From assembly GCA_022822005.1 (NCBI GenBank), contig JAJECO010000097.1:1-64000 (forward strand): a stretch of DNA of 64,000 nt, given 5' to 3'. The position numbers and the translations under genes are program-made. This document shows, piece by piece, positions 43,126 to 50,890 of the stretch; positions within the stretch are counted from its first letter, which is position 1; every line of letters starts with the position of its first letter. A model generated the notes under the pieces. That model ran no database searches, had not been told where the DNA came from, and was given only the letters and a program-made list of their open reading frames with translations. Source of the DNA: Candidatus Poribacteria bacterium (GTDB lineage Bacteria; Poribacteria; WGA-4E; PCPOR2b).

Positions 43126-43142
43126 TTGTGTCTCCGTTTCTT

Positions 43143-43793
43143 CTATCCTTGTCTTCGTCCTATCCAACCATCTATAACCGCATATCCCCAAAAGATCAGG
43201 AGTTGAATTAGTCCAGTAATCTTGAACTGCCAACGGGGTCGGAACCGCCATTGCGCAGTGCTATAAACATCTAACCCGTATTCGCTTTTCCTCACGGAAT
43301 AGGTTTGGTAGTAATCATCTATCAGCCACCAAGCCCCTTCTTTTTTGGTTGAAACTGTTGCGCCTTTGTAGACCAAGACTTTATGCTTCCGAAATTCTCG
43401 CACCAGTTCCGCTGAAAGTTCTTTGCCATCTACCAGATAGCTCTCCACATCTTCGGTAATCCGAAACATGAATTTGCTGTCAGAGGTGTATAGGGGATAG
43501 CCGCGCCATTGTCTCGGATCTTTGTCTGCGGAGTCAGAATCATCTGTTTCTGAGTGTGTTTCCGCTTGTTCTGTTGCACCCTTCTCGTCTGGGGATGTTT
43601 CCGTTCGATCTATGCGCGTCAGATCGTGCCAACTGTTCACGGGGAGCGAGTTGGCGTAGATGAGCAGCATTGCGGAGGCAATACCTAAAAGTATGATGAT
43701 ACCCTTGAGCGGTCTTCGGAGGTAGAGCTGTGCCAATCCGGGGAGGATCATTGACAGCAGTATGGCACGGTATGATCGCCTTGCTTTTACCAT
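43143..43793 (-). CDS. Small membrane protein with paired N- and C-terminal hydrophobic segments
   Basis: The 216-residue product has hydrophobic stretches near 11-22 and 30-47 (ILLSMILPGLAQLYLRRPLKG, IIILLGIASAMLLIY) and one near the C-terminus (ITGLIQLLIFWGYAVIDGW). The first pair resembles the DUF5683/TM2-type PGLAQxYxxxxxKG signature found in small integral membrane proteins. The middle is an acidic linker (about 60-95) and a soluble region with EGAWWLIDDYYQTYSV. Function unknown. It lies between rarA and the NTF2-like gene on the same strand. Confidence 0.75.
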   Translation of the reverse strand: MVKARRSYRAILLSMILPGLAQLYLRRPLKGIIILLGIASAMLLIYANSLPVNSWHDLTRIDRTETSPDEKGATEQAETHSETDDSDSADKDPRQWRGYPLYTSDSKFMFRITEDVESYLVDGKELSAELVREFRKHKVLVYKGATVSTKKEGAWWLIDDYYQTYSVRKSEYGLDVYSTAQWRFRPRWQFKITGLIQLLIFWGYAVIDGWIGRRQG

Positions 43794-43849
43794 TCTGGTT
43801 TCTTTCCTTCTTGCCAGTACACAGCGCCTTTACGCTGCTTGACATGCAG

Positions 43850-45166
43850 TCATTTTTTCGTTTTTGCCAGATACTCGCGGATGCGTTGTTCATGCCCAAT
43901 CTTGGTGGGTTCATAATATTGCTTATCGCGCAAAGCGTCGGGAAGGTGGTCCTGTTCCGCGATGTGGTTTTCAAAGTCGTGATCGTATTTGTATTCTTTT
44001 CCGTAACCGAGTTCTTTCATTAGCTGCGTTGGGGCATTTCGTAGGTGGAGCGGCACAGAATAGGCGGGTTTTTCGCGCACATCTTTTTGCGCGGCAAGTA
44101 AAGCCATGTAAGCAGCGTTGCTTTTTGGGGCGCAAGCGAGATAGATGGTGGCGTGTGCCAAGTTGATTTGTGCTTCTGGAAGTCCAACAAATTCAACAGC
44201 GCGTGCGGCTGCATCTGCGATCAGCAGCCCCTGTGGATCAGCGTTTCCAACATCCTCAGATGCGAGGATAACTAGGCGTCGTGCGACGAAGCGCGCATCT
44301 TCTCCTGCCTCCAAGAGGCGTGCTAACCAATAGATGGCGGCGTCGGGATCAGATCCGCGTATGCTTTTGATGAAGGCAGAAATCAGGTTGTAGTGTTCAT
44401 CGCCTGATTTGTCATGGCGCAGCATCCGCTTCTGCACAGCTCTGCGAATGGTTTCGGCGTCCAGGTAACGTACCCCTTCCTCGTCCGGCTTGCAGGTCTG
44501 CACAGCAAGCTCCAATGCGTTGAGGGCGAGGCGCACATCACCGTCAGCCACCTGAAGCAGCGCGTCTGTGCCGTCTTCCGAAAGCGAGGTTTGGTATTTT
44601 CCGAGACCACGCTCTGAGTCAGCGAGGGTGCGTTCTATCAACGGAAGGATATGGGTCGATTCCAATGGTTGGAATGGATACACCTGCATCCGAGAGAGGA
44701 GTGGGGCATTGACCTCGAAGGAGGGGTTTTCGGTTGTTGCACCAATCAGCACAAGTGTTCCATCTTCCACGAAAGAGAGCAGAAAGTCCTGTTGCGCTTT
44801 ATTGAAGCGGTGAATTTCGTCCAAGAACAGGATAGTGCGCTGACTTTGGAACTTGAGGCGTTCTTCAGCTTCCGCAACCTTTTTACGGAGTTCCGGCACA
44901 CCGGTTGTGCTGGCGTTGACATGCTCAAAATGCGCTTTTGTGCGTTGAGCGATGATTTGCGCGAGGGTGGTTTTCCCGCAGCCCGGCGGACCCCAGAAAA
45001 CGCAGGACATCACCGTGTCATCCGCGATCGCAAGCGAGAGGGGCTGCTCTGGTCCCAACAGGTGTTCCTGTCCCACAAATTCGTCAAGCGTGTCGGGACG
45101 CATCCGGTGCGCCAGCGGACCAGATCGCTTTCGGTTCTGCTGTAGATTCTGGTCAAACAGGTCCAT
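43850..45166 (-). CDS. rarA: Replication-associated recombination protein A (AAA+ ATPase)
   Basis: RarA/MgsA is the bacterial WRNIP1 homologue and acts at stalled replication forks. The 438-residue product is standard length, with Walker A GPPGCGKT (59-66), Walker B ILFLDEIHRFN (112-122), sensor GATTENPSFEVN, the arginine-finger region SRMQVY, and the C-terminal domain containing DPDAAIYWLARLLEAGED and ASEDVGNADP. AGGATAGCC precedes the ATG. REP-like hairpins separate it from the upstream thiamine-binding gene. No operon partner is evident. Confidence 0.97.
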   Translation of the reverse strand: MDLFDQNLQQNRKRSGPLAHRMRPDTLDEFVGQEHLLGPEQPLSLAIADDTVMSCVFWGPPGCGKTTLAQIIAQRTKAHFEHVNASTTGVPELRKKVAEAEERLKFQSQRTILFLDEIHRFNKAQQDFLLSFVEDGTLVLIGATTENPSFEVNAPLLSRMQVYPFQPLESTHILPLIERTLADSERGLGKYQTSLSEDGTDALLQVADGDVRLALNALELAVQTCKPDEEGVRYLDAETIRRAVQKRMLRHDKSGDEHYNLISAFIKSIRGSDPDAAIYWLARLLEAGEDARFVARRLVILASEDVGNADPQGLLIADAAARAVEFVGLPEAQINLAHATIYLACAPKSNAAYMALLAAQKDVREKPAYSVPLHLRNAPTQLMKELGYGKEYKYDHDFENHIAEQDHLPDALRDKQYYEPTKIGHEQRIREYLAKTKK

Positions 45167-45221
45167 GGCTATCCTATCCCCCGATAGATATAGTTATGGT
45201 AAACCCTAAAAATAAATGTAT

Positions 45222-45276
45222 GGTAGGCGCAGTTTCCAACTGCGCCTATGCGGTGCGGTTAGAAACCGCACCTACC
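45222..45276. repeat. REP-like double hairpin
   Basis: GGCGCAGTT-TCC-AACTGCGCC (45226-45246) and GGTGCGGTT-AGA-AACCGCACC (45252-45272) are two perfect 9-bp stems with 3-base loops. The whole is bounded by GGTAGG and CCTACC. It sits between the rarA start and the downstream end of the thiamine-binding gene and could stabilise or terminate the latter transcript. Confidence 0.8.
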
Positions 45277-45339
45277 GGGCCTGGGGGCAATGCGGTTCGG
45301 GTTGGAGTGTCTCAGTAATTCTAAAATCTCCTATAGTGA

Positions 45340-45645
45340 CTATCCTTCTGTCAGTTGATGGACAACGCTGTTTATCTTATCGTCCATTGTCTGCGCTCGA
45401 TCCGTACGTGTGCCGAACTTGAGCGTTGTGCTGATCCGAGGGGCACCCATTTCGTGCACAACCTGATGACACTGTTTAATTGCGTCGAAGACCGTATCCC
45501 ACTCCCCTTCGATATTAGTGCCGTAGGCGTGTAGTTTGGTTTTCAACCCTGCATCCTTGAGGATACGTTCGCACTCGGCGACATATTTGGAGACCGATAC
45601 GCCGACCCCTATCGGAACAACGCATAGATCTGCGATCACATTCAT
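45340..45645 (-). CDS. MTH1187/YkoF-type thiamine-binding family protein
   Basis: The 101-residue product matches the MTH1187 family of ferredoxin-like-fold proteins: VIADLCVVPIGVGVSVSKYVAECERIL, KLHAYGTNIEGEWDTVFDAIKQCH, and GAPRISTTLKFGTRTD. Members form tetramers and some bind thiamine or hydroxymethylpyrimidine. AAAGGAG lies before the ATG. It follows the PLP enzyme by 32 bases on the same strand and may be in its operon. Confidence 0.88.
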   Translation of the reverse strand: MNVIADLCVVPIGVGVSVSKYVAECERILKDAGLKTKLHAYGTNIEGEWDTVFDAIKQCHQVVHEMGAPRISTTLKFGTRTDRAQTMDDKINSVVHQLTEG

Positions 45646-45677
45646 GCTGAGTATCTCCTTTGGTCTGAAGTTACGAA

Positions 45678-46700
45678 TTATTCGGCTGTTCCTAAGATTT
45701 CATTTCCGTAGGCGAACAGGGCAGGCGTTCCACCGGTATGGACAAACACCACCGTTTGGTCCCCCGTGAATTGTCCTTGTCGGATGTGATCTATCATTCC
45801 CCCAAATGCCTTGCCCGTATAGACCGGGTCCAGCACCAGTGCCTCTGTTTGTGCAGCCAAAATGACCGCTTCTTTGCTACCGGGGGTTACCGTGCCGTAG
45901 GCGTCGCCTGCGTATTCTCCGTAACTCTCGAAATCGGCTCCTGAAAAATCCAGATCCAGATTCAGAATCTGAGATACTTCGTTGGCGACCTTTGCAAGAT
46001 TAGCGTTCGATTCCGCGTTGTCCTGTGGACTAGGGCTAATTCCTACAATCCGTAGTGGGATTCCCAATGCCCTTGCCCCAACGACCAATCCGACATGGGT
46101 ATGTACGCCTGAACAGACATAGAGTGCGTCGGGTTGGATGTTTCGGTCTTGGAGTTGGTCCCATAGTTCGAGGAAGCCGTCCACATACGATACGCTTCGC
46201 AGATAGTATCCATCGCTGCTGGTGTTGTAGACCCGTCTTCCTTCCGATTTCAGACGTTCAAGTATTGCTTCCCGCTCTTCAGCGGTTTCCACGAGATTAA
46301 CTTCCGCCCCGAAGAGGTGGCTCAACAGCAAATTTCCGTTCACCGGTTCGGCGCGGGCGTCCTTCCTGCCTACCATTACTGCTTTCAGTCCCAACCTTGC
46401 TGCGACCGCCGCCGTTAAACGTGACTGGTTGGATTGAGATGCGGCACCGTGCAACAGAACATCGTATCCGCCCTCCACGGCGGGAGCGACTGAGTACTCG
46501 AACTCTCGGACTTTGTTTCCTCCGAACGCCATTCCGGTCTGATCTTCCCGTTTAACGAGGATACGGGGACCGTCTAAGGCTTTAGATAGGCGTGGACAAT
46601 CGAGTAACGGCGTCGGCAGGTCTGCCAGATACAATCTCGGCAGCTGGTCGAGACGTGCTCGTAATTGGTCAGCAGTAACAACAGTTTTGATATTTGACAT
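45678..46700 (-). CDS. D-cysteine desulfhydrase/ACC deaminase family PLP enzyme
   Basis: Fold-type II PLP-dependent enzyme that deaminates or desulfurises amino acids. The 340-residue product has PTPLLDCPRLSKAL, FGGNKVREFEY with the cofactor Lys at about 63, HGAASQSNQSRLTAAVAARLG, the YVCSGVHTHVGLVVGARALG glycine-rich region, and VFVHTGGTPALF near the end. The start at 46700 (MSNIKTVV) follows AAGGGAAG; a GTG two codons upstream is possible. D-cysteine desulfhydrase and ACC deaminase are not separable by eye. A MITE-like element lies directly upstream and may disturb its promoter. Confidence 0.9.
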   Translation of the reverse strand: MSNIKTVVTADQLRARLDQLPRLYLADLPTPLLDCPRLSKALDGPRILVKREDQTGMAFGGNKVREFEYSVAPAVEGGYDVLLHGAASQSNQSRLTAAVAARLGLKAVMVGRKDARAEPVNGNLLLSHLFGAEVNLVETAEEREAILERLKSEGRRVYNTSSDGYYLRSVSYVDGFLELWDQLQDRNIQPDALYVCSGVHTHVGLVVGARALGIPLRIVGISPSPQDNAESNANLAKVANEVSQILNLDLDFSGADFESYGEYAGDAYGTVTPGSKEAVILAAQTEALVLDPVYTGKAFGGMIDHIRQGQFTGDQTVVFVHTGGTPALFAYGNEILGTAE

Positions 46701-46725
46701 AGGCACTTCCCTTCAAAAAGATATA

Positions 46726-46861
46726 GGACTTACACAGTTGAACGATGAAGTGTTGTCCTGCGACGATTCATCACCAATACGGGGCAAGATGCCCCGCCTA
46801 CAGGTCATCGTTCCCAACGCCCGATAAATCGGGCAACTACCAGCTGAAGTGCGTAAGTCCC
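46726..46861. mobile_element. MITE-like element with 9-bp target-site duplication
   Basis: A 136-base element begins GGACTTACACAG and ends CTGAAGTGCGTAAGTCCC, imperfect inverted ends sharing the core GGACTTAC. It is flanked by exact AAAGATATA direct repeats (46717-46725 and 46862-46870), the hallmark of transposition. Inside are GGGGCA-AGA-TGCCCC (46781-46795) and GCCCGAT-AA-ATCGGGC (near 46830). It encodes no protein, so it would need a transposase supplied elsewhere. Confidence 0.8.
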
Positions 46862-46884
46862 AAAGATATATAGAATTTGAGATT

Positions 46885-49800
46885 TCAATCAGCCGCACGC
46901 TCTCCAATGAGAGAGGTGTCGTCGAATACCGATTGGGGCACCCGCTCGCGCCTGATGAACAGTTCGCGTATATCCGCTGTTATCGCATATAAGGCGGGCA
47001 TGACGAACAACGTCAGCAAGGTTGCTGCGAAGAGACCGAAGATAATTGTGTACGCGATTGGCATCCAGATTGGGGATTTACCTCCCAAACCGATTGCCAT
47101 TGGAATTAAGCCGCAGATTGTGGTGACGGAGGTCAAGATAATGGGGCGTAATCGAACACTTCCGCCTTTTAAGATAGCTCGCCACTTGTTATAACCGTGT
47201 AACCGGTACTGATTTATAAAGTCTATCATTACAATGGAGTCGTTGACGACGATTCCCGCTAACGCGACTGTACCGAACAGTGCAACCATGCTCAACGGTG
47301 CTCCAATGATTAATAACCCAACCATTGAACCCATGAAACCGAACGGTACGGCAAAGAGGATGATGATCGGCTGAATAAACGACTTGAACTGTGCTCCCAA
47401 TATAACGTACATGATTAAAATTCCGACGAGAAATAGCCTTCCCAGTTGGCCAAATGATTCATTGATTTGATCGAAGACGCCGCGAAAATCGAGACGGTAA
47501 CCGGGATACAGCGATTCAATATCTTTAAAGGTCTGAATCAATACTTGGTTGACCGCGAAGGCACTGGTTTTCTCACCGTCCACAGCGGCGGATACAGTAA
47601 TTGCCCGCTCATTCTCAAATCGGCGGATTTCCGAATACCCACCCTCCTCTTGTGCTTCAACGACATCTCTGAGTGGCACCATCGTTCCGTTCGGTGCTGG
47701 AATCAGCAGCTCCTCAAGATTTGCAATCGATTGCAAATCATCTGAATCATATTTTACGATGACATCAACCGATTCATCGGCATCACGATAGGTTGTCGTT
47801 ATATTTCCTTGAAGGGCGTTGCGGACATTGTAAGCGATTTGAAAGATATTCAAGCCGTACTGATGTGCCCTATCTTCCTTAACGCGCAGCCGGATTTCCG
47901 ACTTTCCTGTCACAAAATCGTCCCGTATATCGTAGACACCGTCCATCTGATGTAATTTCTCTTTGAGTGAGTTCGCAATTTTTTCTAACGGCTCGAACCG
48001 TTCCCCTTTAACCTTCACCTCCACATCTGTTCCCTGTGGGGGGCCTCCTTGCTGTGCATCAAATGTGAGTTTTTCAATGCCGCTGATTGCGTCGATCTTC
48101 CCTCGGAGATCTGCGATAATCGCATCTGTACTCCGCCCCCGTTGGTTCTTTGGGACTAATTCAACAAGCACTTCGCCGACGTTGGAGCGGACGCTTGAAC
48201 CTTGTAGCAGTGAGGTTGGTGTGACCAGGCCGACGTTTGTGACGACAGCGACACGTTCATTAGATGGCAGGGACATGGCAGCTTCCTCGACTTTTGCCAA
48301 AACTGCGGAAGTCTCTTTTAGCCCAAAGGAAGGCGGCATTTCCGCTTTGATGTAAAATTGCGGAAAATCTTCGCCGGGAAACAGCTGCCTTTCTAACTGC
48401 GAAAATGCTCCGATACAGACCAAAATTCCAAAAACTAAGACCCCACAGACGACTGCATAACGCCGCCGAATCGTGCCTTTAAGAACATGGACATAACGTC
48501 TTCGGACGCGATCGAACCACACATGTCGCCGTTGTTGTCGACTTTGTGCCTTACCCCACTCGGCGATATGGGACGGTAGGATCATGAAGACCTCGAACAA
48601 CGATGCGAGTATCACCAAGATAGCGGTGATAGGAACGATTCGTAGAAACTGGCCTGAAGTGCCAGACATAAACATGAGGGGACCAAACGCAGCAATTGTG
48701 GTCAAACTTGCTGCAAGGACGGGCCACCCCACTTCTTGGGCTCCGGTGATTGCGGCTTGTTTGGGGGGCATCCCCTCCTGAATACGACGGAACACGTTTT
48801 CAATGACAACGATCGCATCATCCACAACGATGCCAACCACGAGGATTAAGCCGAATAACGCGACACCGCTGAGGGTATATCCTGACCAATGTAGAAAGAA
48901 GAAGGTTGCCATAAATGCGACCGGAATTCCTAATGCGGCAAAGAACGCATTGCGCCATCCCATAAAAATATAGAGTAGTACAACAACCAAGATTAATCCA
49001 AAAATGGCATTATTTTGTAGGATTCCTAACCGTTCCTGTAAGATAACGGAATAGTCGTTCACCACGGAGAGTTCTGTGCCTTCTGGCAGATTTTGTTTGC
49101 GCTGCTCGACCAGTTCCCGAATCTGTTTAACCAACCTGATAGTATTACCCTCAGTCTTCTTTTGGACGGATAGGCTGATTGAGGGTTTGCCGTTGATGTG
49201 CGATAAAGTACGCGGTTTTTCATACGTGTCGGAGACGGTTGCAACATCGCGCACCCGCAATGGTGTCCCTGTCTGTCGAGCGCGTATAATTGTATTTTCA
49301 ATTTCTGTTAGGTTGCTAAATTCCCCCATTGTGCGGACTAGATACTCCGATGTCCCCATCTCTAATGTGCCCGCGGGGAGGTTCAGATTATGGGTTCTTA
49401 ATGCATTGATGACTGCTTCGATAGGTAGATTATATGCTTTTAACTGATCCGGATCGACTTCGACCCAGATTTCCCTTTCCCGCACTCCCGCCAGTCGAAC
49501 ACCAGAGACGTTTTTGATTTCGCGAATCTCATCTTTCAGATCTTCGGCAATCTCCTTCATCTGATCTTCCGAGATCTCCCCACCGACGACAATGGTCAAC
49601 ATGGGAAAACCGCTTGATGTATTAATCTCCAGCACTTGGGGTTCGTCCAAAATCTCATTGGGAAGATCGTTGACTCTTTCAACTGCCGTCCGAAGGTTCT
49701 GAAACTCTTTGTCAAAATCGCGGTCGCTAATTTCCTCAAATTGGACGGTGACCAATGACCGCCCCTCTGATGAGATTGATACAATGATATCAGTTTTATT

Positions 49801-50025
49801 TACATTCTCTTCGATTGCATCTTCAATTGGCACAGTGACCAATTTTTCAACATCTTCGGAAGAGGCGCCGGGATAGAATGTGGTTACTGTTGCGGACTGA
49901 AAAGAGATTTCGGGAACCAACTCTCTGGGAAGGACAATCCAGGCGTAGACACCGAATATGATGATGATCATCATCAGTAGATTCGATAGGACTGGATTAC
50001 CCACGGATAGTTTCGGGATAGACAT
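46885..50025 (-). CDS. RND-family efflux pump permease (AcrB/HAE1-like)
   Basis: Inner-membrane proton-driven exporter. The 1046-residue product has the duplicated RND layout: N-terminal segment, large periplasmic loop, a cluster of membrane helices with GIVVDDAIVVIENV (proton-relay Asp pair) near 400, a second loop, and C-terminal helices with GIVVNDSIVMIDFIN. ASSEDVEKLVTVPIEDAIEENV is the usual porter start. No membrane-fusion or outer-membrane-channel gene is adjacent in this window, so partners are encoded elsewhere. It lies 28 bases downstream of the IMPase-like gene. Confidence 0.93.
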   Translation of the reverse strand: MSIPKLSVGNPVLSNLLMMIIIIFGVYAWIVLPRELVPEISFQSATVTTFYPGASSEDVEKLVTVPIEDAIEENVNKTDIIVSISSEGRSLVTVQFEEISDRDFDKEFQNLRTAVERVNDLPNEILDEPQVLEINTSSGFPMLTIVVGGEISEDQMKEIAEDLKDEIREIKNVSGVRLAGVREREIWVEVDPDQLKAYNLPIEAVINALRTHNLNLPAGTLEMGTSEYLVRTMGEFSNLTEIENTIIRARQTGTPLRVRDVATVSDTYEKPRTLSHINGKPSISLSVQKKTEGNTIRLVKQIRELVEQRKQNLPEGTELSVVNDYSVILQERLGILQNNAIFGLILVVVLLYIFMGWRNAFFAALGIPVAFMATFFFLHWSGYTLSGVALFGLILVVGIVVDDAIVVIENVFRRIQEGMPPKQAAITGAQEVGWPVLAASLTTIAAFGPLMFMSGTSGQFLRIVPITAILVILASLFEVFMILPSHIAEWGKAQSRQQRRHVWFDRVRRRYVHVLKGTIRRRYAVVCGVLVFGILVCIGAFSQLERQLFPGEDFPQFYIKAEMPPSFGLKETSAVLAKVEEAAMSLPSNERVAVVTNVGLVTPTSLLQGSSVRSNVGEVLVELVPKNQRGRSTDAIIADLRGKIDAISGIEKLTFDAQQGGPPQGTDVEVKVKGERFEPLEKIANSLKEKLHQMDGVYDIRDDFVTGKSEIRLRVKEDRAHQYGLNIFQIAYNVRNALQGNITTTYRDADESVDVIVKYDSDDLQSIANLEELLIPAPNGTMVPLRDVVEAQEEGGYSEIRRFENERAITVSAAVDGEKTSAFAVNQVLIQTFKDIESLYPGYRLDFRGVFDQINESFGQLGRLFLVGILIMYVILGAQFKSFIQPIIILFAVPFGFMGSMVGLLIIGAPLSMVALFGTVALAGIVVNDSIVMIDFINQYRLHGYNKWRAILKGGSVRLRPIILTSVTTICGLIPMAIGLGGKSPIWMPIAYTIIFGLFAATLLTLFVMPALYAITADIRELFIRRERVPQSVFDDTSLIGERAAD

Positions 50026-50053
50026 GTAGGGGAAATCTCCTTATTGTTACGAG

Positions 50054-50857
50054 TTATGTTTGTTTTTCTTCATTTTCTTCGAGAGTGCTTAGGCATTCCG
50101 CATGTATCTTGCCATTGGTTGCGAGAAAGGGGACATCATGTCCTTCATAGGCGGAGGAATCTGGTGCTATCGGGAAGAGTGGCGCACCCGATGGCTGGGT
50201 TATACTGCCACCGGCTTCTTGAAGAATAATGGCTGCCGCAGCGATATCCCAGAGTTTTGTGTAGAGGTCGAAACTTCCATCGAAGTAACCGGAGGCGACG
50301 GAACAGATATGAAGTGCTGCGGAACCGAGGCTGCGACCTTTACCAGCTTTCTGTATGAACGGATGAAGTATTTCGAGGACCGGCGATCCAAATCCGAATA
50401 GTCCGATGGGGTCTAATTCTTGGCGGTCGTTGACGTGAATAGGAATCCCGTTCAATGTTGCGCCGCCCTCCTTGGTCGCGCTGAACATCCGGTCGGTATT
50501 GGGATCGAAAACTACGCCCAGAACTGGGATGCCGTTGTGCAGCAGCCCAATAGCAACTGCAAAGATCGGGCAACGCGCTGCATAGTTTGCTGTTCCGTCC
50601 AACGGATCTGTGACCCAGCAGCTGTCCGATTGCACCGCAGACATTCCAAATTCCTCGCCGAGGAGGGCGTAGTCTGGAAAACGGGATTCCAGCCGTTCTG
50701 TGATGAGTTGCTCGGAGGCTTTGTCCGCTTCGGTTACAATATCACCGATACCCTTGTAGTCAATGCTATGAATTTCTCCATAGTACCCCATCAAAATGTC
50801 ACCGGCTTCTCGGGCGAGCCCTTCAACCGATTTTAAGATTTCCGCGGGTTCGTGCAT
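50054..50857 (-). CDS. Inositol monophosphatase family protein
   Basis: Mg-dependent phosphatase fold of 267 residues. Metal residues visible are Glu69 (LLGEEFG), Asp84 and Asp87 (WVTDPLDGTANYA) and Asp204 (KLWDIAAAAIIL), the full IMPase signature set. Activity on inositol phosphate, sugar phosphates, histidinol phosphate or phosphoadenosine phosphate cannot be told apart by these motifs. It is 33 bases downstream of the TPR cluster and directly upstream of the RND pump, all minus strand, so it probably shares a long transcript. Confidence 0.9.
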   Translation of the reverse strand: MHEPAEILKSVEGLAREAGDILMGYYGEIHSIDYKGIGDIVTEADKASEQLITERLESRFPDYALLGEEFGMSAVQSDSCWVTDPLDGTANYAARCPIFAVAIGLLHNGIPVLGVVFDPNTDRMFSATKEGGATLNGIPIHVNDRQELDPIGLFGFGSPVLEILHPFIQKAGKGRSLGSAALHICSVASGYFDGSFDLYTKLWDIAAAAIILQEAGGSITQPSGAPLFPIAPDSSAYEGHDVPFLATNGKIHAECLSTLEENEEKQT

Positions 50858-50890
50858 TCAGTCTATTATTCCTTTCCTGAAGTCAAATTT

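Noticed and set aside
46885-50025. Complete tripartite RND efflux operon
   Set aside because: No membrane-fusion or outer-membrane-channel gene is adjacent; neighbours are a PLP enzyme and an IMPase-like gene.
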